A stretch of 64,000 nucleotides of DNA from positions 3,156,001-3,220,000 of the forward strand of contig BSYO01000003.1 of the NCBI GenBank assembly GCA_033239525.1. Direction: 5' to 3'. Position numbers and translations under genes: made by a program. Every line of letters begins with the position of its first letter. Position 1 is the first letter of the stretch. This document shows, in pieces, positions 11,286 through 23,300 of the stretch. This DNA is from Nepenthes gracilis. Lineage: Eukaryota > Streptophyta > Magnoliopsida > Caryophyllales > Nepenthaceae. The notes under the pieces were generated by a model that saw only the letters and a program-made list of their open reading frames with translations, was not told the origin of the DNA and made no database searches.

Positions 11286-13690
11286 TGTTATTATTATTTT
11301 ATTATTAAATTACTATTTATTATTATTTTATAAATAATATTAATTTTTATATTATTAAGTATGTTTATATAAATATACAAACAATGTCATTGTAATAATA
11401 ATTTTTTTTATAATATTAAAAATAATTATTGATTGAAATTAAAAAAATTATCAAAATATTTTTTTAAAAATATTTTTATAAATTTGATACGTTTATATCA
11501 ATATAAAAACATATATACAACTAAAACTTATTTATGGCAATCTCCAGATTAAAATATTACAATTTGCAATTCTCTTGTTCAAGCTTCCTTTTCAGAAAAT
11601 TCCAAGAAGAGTGGAAAATGGAACTGTTGCTTTGATGACCAGGGGGCTGTTTACTGTTACATGTTGCCGAGACATCACTGTCCAATTTCTTGGAAGTGGT
11701 AATTTACATTAGTAAGAGAGATGCGCTGCATAAAAAAACACAACCTAATATATAAAATTCTCCCAATATATAATAGAAAAGGCTAGACTAATTTTAAATT
11801 TTTAATATTTAATTTTACTTTGAATTATATAGAAGGTATTTTTTAATATTTTAAACTACAATAATTCAGTCAGTACGCCATAATTTTATCATTATATTAA
11901 GACTTTTCTCATAGGGACGTCTCATAATGCCTTATAATTATTAAAGAGTTGGATGCTAATCATTCGTTCTATGTCAGGTATATATTTAGATCAATTATTA
12001 ATTCTGTATTGGATATGATTTGAAAGAGGCATGACTATGTGAAATAAGTCAAATTTATTAAATATGATTGACTATTTTGATGCAAATAATCTGAGTTTTT
12101 TCAAACATAAAAAAGGTTATCACTATATTTTCAACTAATTGAATAGTAATGTGGCAGAACTCATACGATTTGAAGGATATAAGCATCTAATTTAAATCAA
12201 GCACTCAAAATGCATATGACATTTAGTTTTACATGTTGTCCTTCTAAACAGAAATTAAGGTTCCCCTAACGGTAGAAAATACTCGCGCATGCAGCAAGGT
12301 GATAGTATGGTCAGACTAATCAGATTTATATGTACGCTCTTTGTTTTGGCAGCATTTGTTTCTTGATGGTCTTTGAATTGTTGTGCACAACCCCACTCTA
12401 ATATTGGTTCAATTTCTCTCGCAGAGGTTGAAAAAGCTATCCACAGGAGGCACAAAAAGAAGAAAAGTTGTCAAAATTTTCAGCATATTTGTTGTGAATG
12501 AATCCCCCACCATTGACTCCAGTGCTAAAATAAATTGATTTCACAACTCAATATTGACAAAGGATCGAAGCTTTCTTGAACTATGGCAGCTGAAGTTATT
12601 CAAAGGTTTTTGTGATTCATTACTGCTTTATATATTTAAAGATTGTTCAATCTTTATAAAGAATTTGAAAGTTATATTCATTAAATATATAACGAATAAT
12701 GATATTTAAAATAGTTTAAACGTTCAAAATATAGTCCAAATGAAATATATGTAAGGACAAATGAGTTAGTTATAGTTGAGAGAACGAAAGAAATTGGTAG
12801 GTTGAAAAAAATATAGAGTAAGATGATAAAAAATAACTTTAAAATTATTACTTATATTCATAGAGTATATTGCACTAAATCGAATATAATAACAAAAATT
12901 AATTCATATAACCAGTTTTATTTATTGGGATTTAAGGATTTGTTTTGTTATCATTGGTTACTTTTTTAAGTTTAGTAAATGATAACGGAAAGAAATTTTG
13001 ATATTTAGAGTATTATTTTTCTTATTTAGAAAATAAAAGTGTGTCAGCTATGTTATCTTTGTCGTAGAGCTAAATTATGTGACTAACAATAATCCTAACT
13101 TCCATCTTTCAAGAAAATGATGAATTTGAAGATTATCGGGAGTAGAAACTATTGTTCTTGCCCACCCGGGATGCCACATCTATTAGTTGACTGGATATGC
13201 ACTTTATAGCAGATATCAAGTAACTTAGCCACTAATTTAGTTTTGTCTCCAAAGGTTTTTATTTAAGTAGTCTTGATTAGGATATCTTTGGTGAGGTGCT
13301 ATGATGCATCCATCCCACATATATGAATCAATATAAATAACTTACTTTTTAAAGTTATACATTCTCTAGTAGAATAAAATATCGGTTCGTTAATAAATTA
13401 TATATATATTATGATATCATTTTTTTTAATACAAATTAAACTTTAATTTTGATTTTTTTACGCATGTTTAAAAGGTTTTTTATTTTAAACTTAAATTATA
13501 TCATTACTTAAAATTATACTTAATTAACATATATAGACTTAATTTACATAATCCAACAAATTTTCTCATATATAGGCCAATTGGATTAGGCAAAGGCATA
13601 ATGGGTTAATGGAATTGATTATTGTTGGGGTCATATCCAGAAATTTTGTGGTGTTTGTGTCCACTTAATTTGGAAACAAATGGAAAAATC
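11286..13690. other. AT-rich intergenic DNA
   Basis: Long A/T runs with no recognisable gene, tRNA or repeat ends. Less AT-biased islands near 11580-11700 and 12140-12610 could be gene relics, but no protein family could be recognised in any frame. Confidence 0.5.
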
Positions 13691-13699
13691 TTTGGAGAA

Positions 13700-14490
13700 C
13701 CCACCCAATATTTTGTGAGTTGGGAAAAAATTATAGAAAAGTTCACATCTTAATGAGAATTGTAGTGTCAAATTATCATAGAGTGGACAAGTTAATGAAG
13801 CACTGAAAAGTCTTATGTTGTTAGATGTCTTTAGGCATGGAGATAAAGCATGCATGCTTGTCAGGTATTCTTCGTGCATGCTTCTAATTCTGGGTATTCT
13901 ATGAGGATGCAAATAATGAAGGCTCCCAAAGAACAGTATAAATTGCCTGACATGGAACCCTTAGACTACACCATGATCATCTTCTTTCTTTGTCTTCTAA
14001 TTTTACAAATTTATAATGAAGAAATAAATAAATTAGAATGGAAGATAAATTAGTATGATGGTGTAAGAAAAATCATGCTACAAGTAAGATTTATGAGAGC
14101 AATCTTAGGAAAACAATAGTTAGGTTAATGTAAAATGGAGAGGAGTAATTTATAATTTTATTACATGATAGACTAAAATGTTGTAATAAGGAAATCAAAT
14201 TTTTTCAGTAGTAATGCAATCCAAATGACTCATCAATCCGAAAAAGGCAAACCAAGAAAATGTTAATGAAACATTTTATAGTAAATATTGCATGATTGGT
14301 TTAGATAAGTAGTTAAGATGATTTCAAATTTTTAAATGATTTTAAAATTTTATTAAAAATTCATAATAAGATTTTCTTCTTTGCATATAAGAAATTTAAT
14401 GGCAATATATTTATGATAAAATATTGTTTTATCTATTTATTAAATCAAAGTCAAGTTATAGAAATGGAGTTTTAACAAATATTGCCTATA
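13700..14490 (+). repeat. Local tandem duplication, unit 1
   Basis: Aligns with 14560-15325 at an offset of about 860. Long identical stretches include GCACTGAAAAGTCTTATG, AAGGCTCCCAAAGAACAG and CATGGAACCCTTAGACTAC. Its centre (13830-14060) is less AT-rich, but no family could be recognised in its short frames. Confidence 0.85.
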
Positions 14491-14559
14491 TACTATGGTA
14501 AAATTTTGACCATTCCATTTTTGAAAGAAATTTCTTTAATATGGAAAAATTTTATTTTG

Positions 14560-15325
14560 AAACTCAATATTTTGAAAGTTGTGGAAAAATTATGAAAGAA
14601 AAGTTCACATCTTAATTAAAATTGTTAAGTGTCAAATTATCATTGAGTGGATAAAGTTAATAAAAAAGCACTGAAAAGTCTTATGTTGTTAGATGTCTTT
14701 AGGCATTAAAATAAAACATGCAATTTTTGTCAGGTATTCTTCGTCATGCTTCTAATTCTGGGAATTCTATGAGGATGCAAATAATGAAGGCTCCCAAAGA
14801 ACAGTATAAATTTGCCTGACATGGAACCCTTAGACTACACCATGATCATCTTCTTTCTTTGTCTTCTAATTTTATAAATTTATAATGAAGAAATAAAGAA
14901 ATTATAATGATAATTTTGAAGATAAATTAGTATGATGGTGTAAGAAAAATCATGCTATAAAAAATTTATGTGAAAATTTATAGTTTAACTTTAGTTAGGT
15001 AGCCAAACTAGTGTAAATATGGAATTAAGTAATTTATAATTTTATTACATGATAGACTAAAATGTTGTAATAAGGAAATCAAATTTTTTTCAGTAGTAAT
15101 AAGGCCCCTTATTATTACATGATTGGTTTAGATAAGTAGTTAAGATGATTTCAAATGATTAAATGATTTTAAAATTTATTAAAAAATTTTATAATAAGGG
15201 GCCTTATTGCATATAAGAAATTTAATGGCAATATATATTATGATAAACTATTGTTTTATCTATTTATTAAATCAAAGTCAAGTTATAGAAATGGAGATTA
15301 AGTTAATATTTAGAATTTTATGGTA
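14560..15325 (+). repeat. Local tandem duplication, unit 2
   Basis: Counterpart of 13700-14490, differing mainly by short indels. Two segments are replaced by an 18-bp sequence and its inverse (15098-15115 and 15191-15208) that are absent from unit 1. Confidence 0.85.
15098..15208. repeat. 18-bp inverted repeat pair inside unit 2
   Basis: AATAAGGCCCCTTATTAT at 15098-15115 is the exact reverse complement of 15191-15208. Each arm is itself almost palindromic (AATAAGG-CC-CCTTATT). The 75-base loop matches unit 1 closely. Confidence 0.85.
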
Positions 15326-16466
15326 AAATTTATGACTATACTAATTTTAGTAAGAATATTTCTACAATAATCTCCCTTAATTTTATTTTTGAAAAGTTAT
15401 ATAGAAAATAGTGGTATAATTAGTTGAAAGAAAAGTCTACTCTATAGTTAAAATAATGATTAAGTCAATTATGTTGATAAATAGATGACAAAGTAAAAAA
15501 AAATTAAAAATTATAATGTTGTTATGTATTAAAAATTTAAAATAAATATCTCAATTTTTAGCTGAGTAATACAATTTATCACTTTGATAAATTATTGGAA
15601 TAAGTTAAGGGGCAATGAAGTATGAAGTTGATCCTTCACCTCAATTAATATTTAAGTAATATTAAGCCCAAAAGTCCGAGTTTAAAATTATTATATATAG
15701 AAGTGTTGAAAATTTTAATATTTGGTGAATATATAATTTTTCTTCTTAAAATTTAATCATGCATTCAAATAATTTCTTAGACTCATTTCTTTAGGATTTT
15801 TTATCATTATCGTATTGTTCTTTGTGATTAGGTCAAGAACAATATATATAAATATTAAAGAATTCAAAAAAAAAAGAATTTTTAATGTAGTCTACTATCA
15901 ATAAAGTTAAATACATTTCATTAATATTATTATCAATTTAATATATTATTATAATTATTTATATTCTTGCCATAAACTATGTCATTGAATTAATAGTTGT
16001 TTATAAGTTCAAGTTGAGATATATCCAACTATGATTATACATGGACGATAGTGTATGGTGTGGTTTTTGCCATTGGAGATGTGAAACCACACTTGTCGAT
16101 GGTGTTAGAATATATCTTGAGATTCTTATTCTATTGTATCACATTTGAATCTTGTGTGTATTTATTTTCTAATGTTATATTCATTATCAAATCATAATTT
16201 TATTTATTAACCATTCGACCCCTTATCATTATTATTTTCACAACAATAGCATGCATTCTGTCCTATTCAGAGATTTTGGATGATAGAGGACCTCACTATT
16301 TAGATTGTATACCATATTTATACTTATTAAACTCTAAGTTGAATTTTACTTTTGATTATATTTTGTAAGTTGATCTAGAATCTTTAATTGTAACAAATAT
16401 TGAGTTGTATGTTGTATTTTAAACATTTTATGAAAAAAATATGATATTTGTGTTAAGTAATATGGA
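15326..16466. other. AT-rich intergenic DNA
   Basis: No gene, RNA or repeat structure could be supported here. Confidence 0.45.
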
Positions 16467-16587
16467 AATAAGTTTTATAATATTATATTTTAGGGTTGGT
16501 CAATAGCAACCCTGTATATATATATATATACAAGGTTGCTATTGACCAACCCTATAATATAATATTATAAAATTTATAAAACTTATT
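16467..16587. repeat. Long fold-back (MITE-like hairpin)
   Basis: Two arms of about 50 bases around a (TA)n centre. The left arm AATAAGTTTTATAAT...TAGGGTTGGTCAATAGCAACC is mirrored by GGTTGCTATTGACCAACCCTA...TTATAAAACTTATT. The pairing has one or two mismatches and one extra block of about a dozen bases in the right arm. No convincing target duplication was found. Confidence 0.85.
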
Positions 16588-17660
16588 GTGGTTCTCTAAA
16601 TTATAATAAAATTTTTTATTGATATTTTCTTCTAGATAATTTTGTTTTACCTTATAAAAATATTTGAGTCTAATATGTTTAATACTGATATAATTATGGC
16701 TCGTATTGATATTTTTATCTATGTCTTCTATGAGATTTTGATTTGAAAACTTGTATATACGCCATGGTTTTAACTTTTACTCACACAGTGTAGATTATGG
16801 ATCCTAAACCATACACATGAGGCCATTAAATGTTGTGCTTGTTTGACATAGGTAGTAATAAAGGGATTGAAATTCTATTTTGTTAGAAGTATTGGCACTT
16901 CTTTTGTGTTAGCATGTCGAAATATCTTATTGTTATTTTTAACTTTAACACTATTTGATAAATTTCGGATTTACTTATCTATTTTATAATTTATAGAAAA
17001 ATAAAATTTTTGTATGAACAAAATAAAAATGAAGTAATTTGATAATCTAAAGATAATAAAAATGCTATGACCTTGTTGCCTTAATTTTTTTTAATTATGT
17101 AATGTTATAGTACAACTCATTTATATTAATTCATTTATATATTATTTTTTATTGTAATTTTTTTAAAGATGATGCAACAAGTAATGTGTATTTTTATTTA
17201 TAAAATAGTATTATTGATTAATTATATCATCTAAAATAATAATGTGTAAATTTTTATTCATATGCACCTTACTTTTGAGGAACAATACCCCTTTTATCAA
17301 GATTTCAAATACATAATTTGGGCTTATTGTGTTCAAATTTCTTGAAAAATTTAAATGAAGAAAAAAAGAAGTTAGTATAAGCAATAAAACAGTGGTGTGT
17401 TTTGGAAGATTTTTAATTAGAAGGAAAAGAAAAAAAATGGAATGAAAAAAAAAATATTTTTATTATTTTATTTAGAATTTTAATTTACTTTTGGCATATT
17501 CTTTCATATTTTTAAAATTTTTATCTTTTTCTATTTTTACCAATCACAACTTACTCATATGTTTATATATATTTTTTATTTAGTCTATACTTTAAGTATC
17601 TTAATTACTTTAAATATTATTTTTAAATTTTCCACATATGATATTTTTTTAATAGTATGG
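16588..17660. other. AT-rich intergenic DNA
   Basis: No coding or structural feature recognised; long A/T homopolymer tracts near 17430-17470. Confidence 0.45.
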
Positions 17661-17665
17661 ATGTC

Positions 17666-18792
17666 TGGTGGGTCTCGGCACCCAAGGCCCAGAAAAGAAG
17701 GTCCAAAAAATCAAGTCCACAGACTATTTGACCCAAAAGGCCCAAAGACAGTCATTCACGTCCTAAGAGGCCCAATAAGTCTAAGTTAACCTAAGACATT
17801 AAGTTAGTTTTAGAAGCCTGAAGACTTGAACCAGTGTCCCAAGAAGCCCAAATGGCAACAATAGTCTGAGACACAAATTTGACCCAGGCGGGCCGAGAAC
17901 GCCATAAGAGACCAAAGTCACTAATGAAATCCCGAGGATATGAAGCAAAGAATATAACACTGAAATCTCGAGGGCTTTTGGCAAGCGAAACTCCCAATTA
18001 ACATCCGAGAACCTAACTCAATGAGTCCGAGGATTCAGCAAAAACCCAGAAGGCTTTCTTGGTACGAGGACTATCTCTCTGAGGAGCACGCATTCTCTAC
18101 AACACACTACCCCCATAGAAAATTATGGCGCTCAGAGCACGCGCAATTATTACGAGACTAACGTCACCTGACATGCTAAATCAGTAGAGTTGGTGACAGG
18201 CCTCCCAACACACGCCAAATCAGTAGAGTGGATGGCTGACCTTCCGGCACACTCCAAATCAGCAGGGTTGGTGGCTTCCCAGCACACGCCAACGCCACGT
18301 GTCCCTATTTCAAAGGTGTGTTTCCCTTCTATAAATACCTCATTCAAATGACAGAAGAGAGGATTCCAACGGTTAGTATTTTACATGTACACTGTGAACA
18401 ACATCTAAGAGAAGAAAGGAAAAAATGAGAAAAATGCACAAGAGAGAGAAAGTTAGAAAAGAAAAGAGGGAACAAGATCTCTTATATTGTAATCCTGTGT
18501 GACAACAAAAAGTGCCACTGTGATCAGTTATATCCCATTTTAAATGGAGTAGAACCTTTCGGACCCAGCGTCCATCACTGTGGTTTTTCTCCCTTCATTG
18601 AAGAAGGGGTTTTCCACGTAAAATCCTTTCGCATTGTGTCATCCTCCCATTTTCCTTCCTGCAACGCCATTCTCGTTGAGTTTAATAATTACAACTGTAT
18701 TGCACGATTCCGTCCGTCCGAGGGTATTGAAAGAGTGCAAAGTGTGAACTCGGACTCTCGTCGTACAACGATCAGAACTTGAGGACGCATGA
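17666..18792 (+). mobile_element. Solo LTR (Tat-like) with ATGTC target duplication
   Basis: A GC-richer island of 1127 bases in AT-rich DNA, starting TGGTGGGTCTCGG and ending GGACGCATGA, flanked by ATGTC at 17661-17665 and 18793-18797. The start and end resemble those of the solo LTR at 47064 (TGTTGGGTCCC, GGACGCAACA). A TATA-like TCTATAAATACC lies at about 18330, as expected for an LTR promoter on the plus strand. No internal coding region, primer site or second LTR is present, so recombination between two LTRs is the likely origin. The final dinucleotide is GA rather than CA. Confidence 0.72.
18175..18300 (+). repeat. Three-unit minisatellite inside the solo LTR
   Basis: Three copies of about 40-45 bases, each beginning AAATCAG(T/C)AG and ending in CACACGCC or CACACTCC, lie just upstream of the LTR TATA box. 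Repeated blocks in U3 often carry promoter elements. Confidence 0.7.
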
Positions 18793-18797
18793 ATGTC

Positions 18798-20200
18798 ACT
18801 ATTTTTTTATTTTATATTTTTATATGATTATATTTATTCTTATTGATATTTTAGTTTTTGTAACTCATAATCCTGTGGTGTTATATAATAATTAAATGAT
18901 AAGTTGACCTAGCTTTAGAAATAATATTTTTAATTTTTAATAAAATTATGGTATTAAAGTCATTTGATACTTTTGATTTTCAATGTACAACTTTTGGGAC
19001 AGAGGCCTGCCTTTTCTTTCTTTACAAATAGACGAGGCCAGTCAGCTCTGATTAGGCAAGTTGCATATTCAGCAACTTTACACTCTCCGCTTTAAATTTA
19101 TTTGATTGAATATTAAAAAAAAAGTATTTTGTAAAAATAACTTTATCATAAAATAGATACGTATATTGGATTTAAATAGCTATTTAAATAAAATTAAATT
19201 AATTCTTTAAAATTTTTAAGTCAGATCCTATACATCATAATAGTTAACAAATAGTAAAAAAATATAAAATTTATTCTCTTAAATATTCTATAATACTTAA
19301 ATTAATTTTTTAAAAATAAAAAATAATGAGAGGTTGAGGATTAAAAAAATAGTATGCAATGGATGATTTAACTTCTTAAATTTTGGGATTTGTAATCATA
19401 TAACGGAATAGGGTTTTTTACTTATTATTTTTGTGAAGATTTAAAAATTATAATCTATATTGAAAAATATCATAATTATGAAACTAATATAAGAATTATG
19501 AATTTCGTATATAACTAAAAAAATTATATTATTATATAATATAAAATTAAATTATAAATTATAAATTTAAAATAATCTAATTTCTTTTAATTCTCGAACA
19601 TAGTAAGGTTGCTAGGCACAATTGGCGTCGTATGTTTATCAAAAATACCATTCATATATATTTTTTTAATATTGATTTACTTTATTTCCTTAACCTTATA
19701 AATTTTGAAGTGCGTTATGTACGGTAGGTTTTAGTGGGGCCATACATGTATAGCAATTAATAATATTACAATTTAAAATGATATGATTAAACTTATAAAT
19801 CATGAATTTTATGTTTTTGTTATCATATATAGAATTATCATATAAATAATTTTTTATAAATAAAATTATAAACTTTACATTTATTATAACTTCTTTATAT
19901 TAAAATAATATTGAGATTAGACACGTGTTCCTCTACCACGACGATGATTGGAAATCGAACCACTACGTTTTTCATTTATAATATTTTCTTACCCAGTATT
20001 TATTATAAAATATAATTTAAAATAATGTTTAGTTATTATTATATAAATATAAACAAATATCATCAATTTCAATTATATTTAATATATTATTTATATTTAT
20101 ATATATCAAGTAATAAGGACGTGTGATTACGCTTTTTCAAAAATTCTGGGCCGTTGTTCTCCACAACCTTTGCGAAGATACGCCCCGCATGATATCGGAG
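18798..20200. other. AT-rich spacer upstream of eIF4B
   Basis: No coding sequence recognised. The last 100 bases before the gene become GC-richer and contain the likely transcription start region. Confidence 0.45.
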
Positions 20201-20345
20201 CTCCGGCTCTTCGTTCGGAGCCCTAGCTTGTGAAAATTCCCAAACCACCAAAAAACTCCCAAACAGAAGAGAACATTCTGCTATCCATAAACAATCCGTT
20301 TCTCAAATCTCTCGTTTAGCATTTCTCAGATCTTTGCTTATCACC
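20201..20345 (+). promoter_or_regulatory. Likely 5' UTR / start region of eIF4B
   Basis: A GC-rich stretch (GAGCTCCGGCTCTTCG) followed by a C/A-rich leader (AAACCACCAAAAAACTCCC) up to the ATG context ATCACCATGTC. No clear TATA box is visible, so the transcription start is not fixed. Confidence 0.45.
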
Positions 20346-23300
20346 ATGTCAAAGCCTTGGGGAGGAATCGGCACATGGGCCGCTGAAGCCGAGCGAGCCG
20401 AAGCAGAAGAAAGAGAACAAGCTGCCGCTGGGGCGCCTGCCGGTGGTACTGGCAGCGATCCGCGGAGCTTTCCAAGCCTGAAGGAGGCCGTCAGCGGGAA
20501 GCAGAAGAAGAAGAAAATGACGCTCTCAGAGTTCACCTACGGCGTCGGAAGCGGTGGGTCGGCGCGGGGCGTCGGATTAACGCCTGATGAGATGCTTCAA
20601 CTTCCGACTGGACCTAAACAACGGTCACAGGAGGAATTGTATCGCGGGGATCGTCTTGGCGGCGGTTTCTCAAGTTACGGCCGGTCCGGACCCCCTCCTG
20701 GTCGGATGAGGGATAGGGAGGGGGATTCCGGCGCTTCGTGGGGCAGTAATCAAAGATCTTATGGAGGATTCGACGATGATCGTCGAGGTCCGCCTCGTAG
20801 GGCTCCGGATTTTGATGTTCAACCATCGAGAGCCGATGAAGTAGACAATTGGGCGTCGGCTAAGAAGTCTCTACCTCCGCCGATGACTGACACGGGTCGA
20901 AGCAACCGCTACGGATCGCTAGGTGGTGGCTCTAGGGCAGATGATGTGGATAACTGGGCGAGCGGGAAAAAAACACTGGTTCCACCAGCAAGATCTAACA
21001 CATTTGGTTCGGGTTTTCGGGATTCCAGATTTGATTCAGATCGTTGGAGGAGGGGGGACGGGAGGGAGAATGACACAGGCCGGCCTAGATTGGTTTTGGA
21101 CCCGCCGAAGGGAAATAGTGCGGTGAATGAGCTTCCAGTGGTGAAGACTAATAAGCCGAATCCATTTGGGGAAGCTAGACCTAGGGAAGAGGTGTTGTCT
21201 GAGAAGGGTTTGGATTGGAAGAAATTGGACTTAGAGATTGACTCTAAGAAGGCAACTAGTCGGCCGACTAGCTCTCAGGGAAGTAGGCCATCAAGTGCCC
21301 ACTCTAGCCGGTCGGAGAGTGTGGGAATGGGTCTACCAGCGCAAGGAATGGGATTGGATGTGGGGGTAAAGACGAGGCCAAAGGTTAATCCTTTTGGTGA
21401 TGCAAAGCCTAGGGAAGTGTTGTTGGAGCAGCAAGGTAAGAATTGGAGGAAGATGGATCTTGAATTGGAGCATCGCGGAGTTGATAGGTTTGTAATTCGT
21501 CCATTTTTTGATTTGTTGGATCTTCTTTCCGGTTTACAGTTCCTAAACTTGTTGCAAATTTTTATGGGATGTTGCTAGGATGTTCTCCCAGATGTTGGTG
21601 TCAACTAATGTCTGGAAAAGCGGCTTCTAAGTTTACCCATGTTACTTAGATGTCTTCCTATCAATCATCCAAGTGCTCTTAAGGGAAACCTAGTGGAATT
21701 TCCACGAGAATTTTTTGTTTAGTATCAAAAACACAATGCTTTCTGGTGTATTTCTGTCATTTAAGGGATAGAAATTGTGATGAAATTAGAAGAAAATGTT
21801 GGTTTCGTATGTCCTGGCAATCTGCATTCTTCTTTTTTATTTATGTGGCTTATGTACTAAGCTCAAGCATTGGCTGCTTGGTTTGCATTAGTAGAAGTTT
21901 TTGCTGACTTTTGAGAAGTTCATGTAAGAGTAGTTAATCCAGATTGAGGTTTGTCCAAGGCAATGCTTTTGAGTCAGTGAAACCTCTAATTTCAATTACT
22001 CTGGAATTATCCAGCTTTCCTATTCAAAAGGTTCCACGGGTTAAGTGCTCCTTCTGCAGTGTAAGATTGACACCTTAGTACTTGAAGTGATTGCATATAA
22101 TGGCATTGTTCACTTTGAAAGTTTGATGCCTGTTGTATCTCCAAGCTTGGTCTCTAAATATACGTGGATCTTGTGGGTTGGCTGATCAATTGGAATCAGA
22201 ACTGAAATTCATTCCTTATTCGTTAATATAGGTGTATCAGATTTTTCTGTATTTATAGGATGCCTTGTTGCCACAGCTCCCTCCCCTTCATGTTGTTTGC
22301 CAAAAAACCACTCTATTGTAGTAAATTTCCTTGTTTTTGTAGTAAATTTCCTTGTTTTTCATACTACAACACTGAAGTAATAGATATATGTACTTGTGAA
22401 ACCAGTCCAAAAGAATGAATCCCAAGACGAAAGTATGACGTAGAATAACTGACAAGAGAAATTGAATCTAGAACTAGTGTTTCATATCTGAAGTTGGTTG
22501 TGATCAAAGGTTTTAAAGGCTATTTTATGGCTGAAGTTATAGTTATTAGTTATAGTTAGGGTACATAATGGTTGAACCTTTTTTTCTTGGTAAAGAATTT
22601 CACTCTTTCTATGAAGATATCCATCTTTGTTTGTGAGAAATGGAAGCAAAGGGAGCAATAGAAAGCTAGGATAACTTCCTATGAAGAAGCAGGGGTCATG
22701 AAGTGTATATTTGTTAGTCAACTTTTGTATGACTTATTGCTAGAACTTGTAGATAGATTTCTAGGCAAAGAGTGATGTTGGGGCCTCTTATGCTTGGTAC
22801 AGTGAGAGAGAGAGGGGGGGGGTTCAGAGGTTCTGTGGTAGTTTATATTGCTGTTCAGGTTTTTTGACGTAGAAGTTGTTCAATAAGTGCTATAAAAGAA
22901 TGTTTTTATTGTACTTTTGCAACATTAGGCCCATTTAAAGCTAATATTGTCTCTTGAAAATGTATAAAAAGAAAAACAGTAGTGTCCCTATCTCACTGTG
23001 TACCAATTGGATAAAAAATTTTGAACATGTTTGATGTGCCTGAAGATTGTTGGCATCACCGTGTCAGGATATGTATTTGACACCAATATGCTATGCAATA
23101 GGAAATTTCCATGCTTCCTTTGTGATTAGAGTATAATAGGACCACGATATTTTTGTCAGTTGTTTGAATTTATGGAAGCATAATTTGTTATGAACTTATC
23201 AGTTTATGCTATGGTACTTTTGTTAGTCCCCATGGGCATGTAATAAAACTTGTATGTTAAATGAAATCTTTCATGATATAATGATGCTTGTTAATTTGAG

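Noticed and set aside
13631..14053. Short open frames in the 13.7-kb duplicated unit as a gene
   Set aside because: The frames are not preserved between the two tandem units, so coding is unlikely.
20303..20826. Minus-strand open frames over eIF4B exon 1
   Set aside because: Open because of the GC-rich, Gly/Arg-coding sense strand; the sense frame is clearly eIF4B.
21488..21578. In-frame extension of eIF4B exon 1 beyond GTTGATAG
   Set aside because: It would replace the conserved PETEEERALKEE continuation; a GT donor and matching acceptor at 24196 restore the family sequence.
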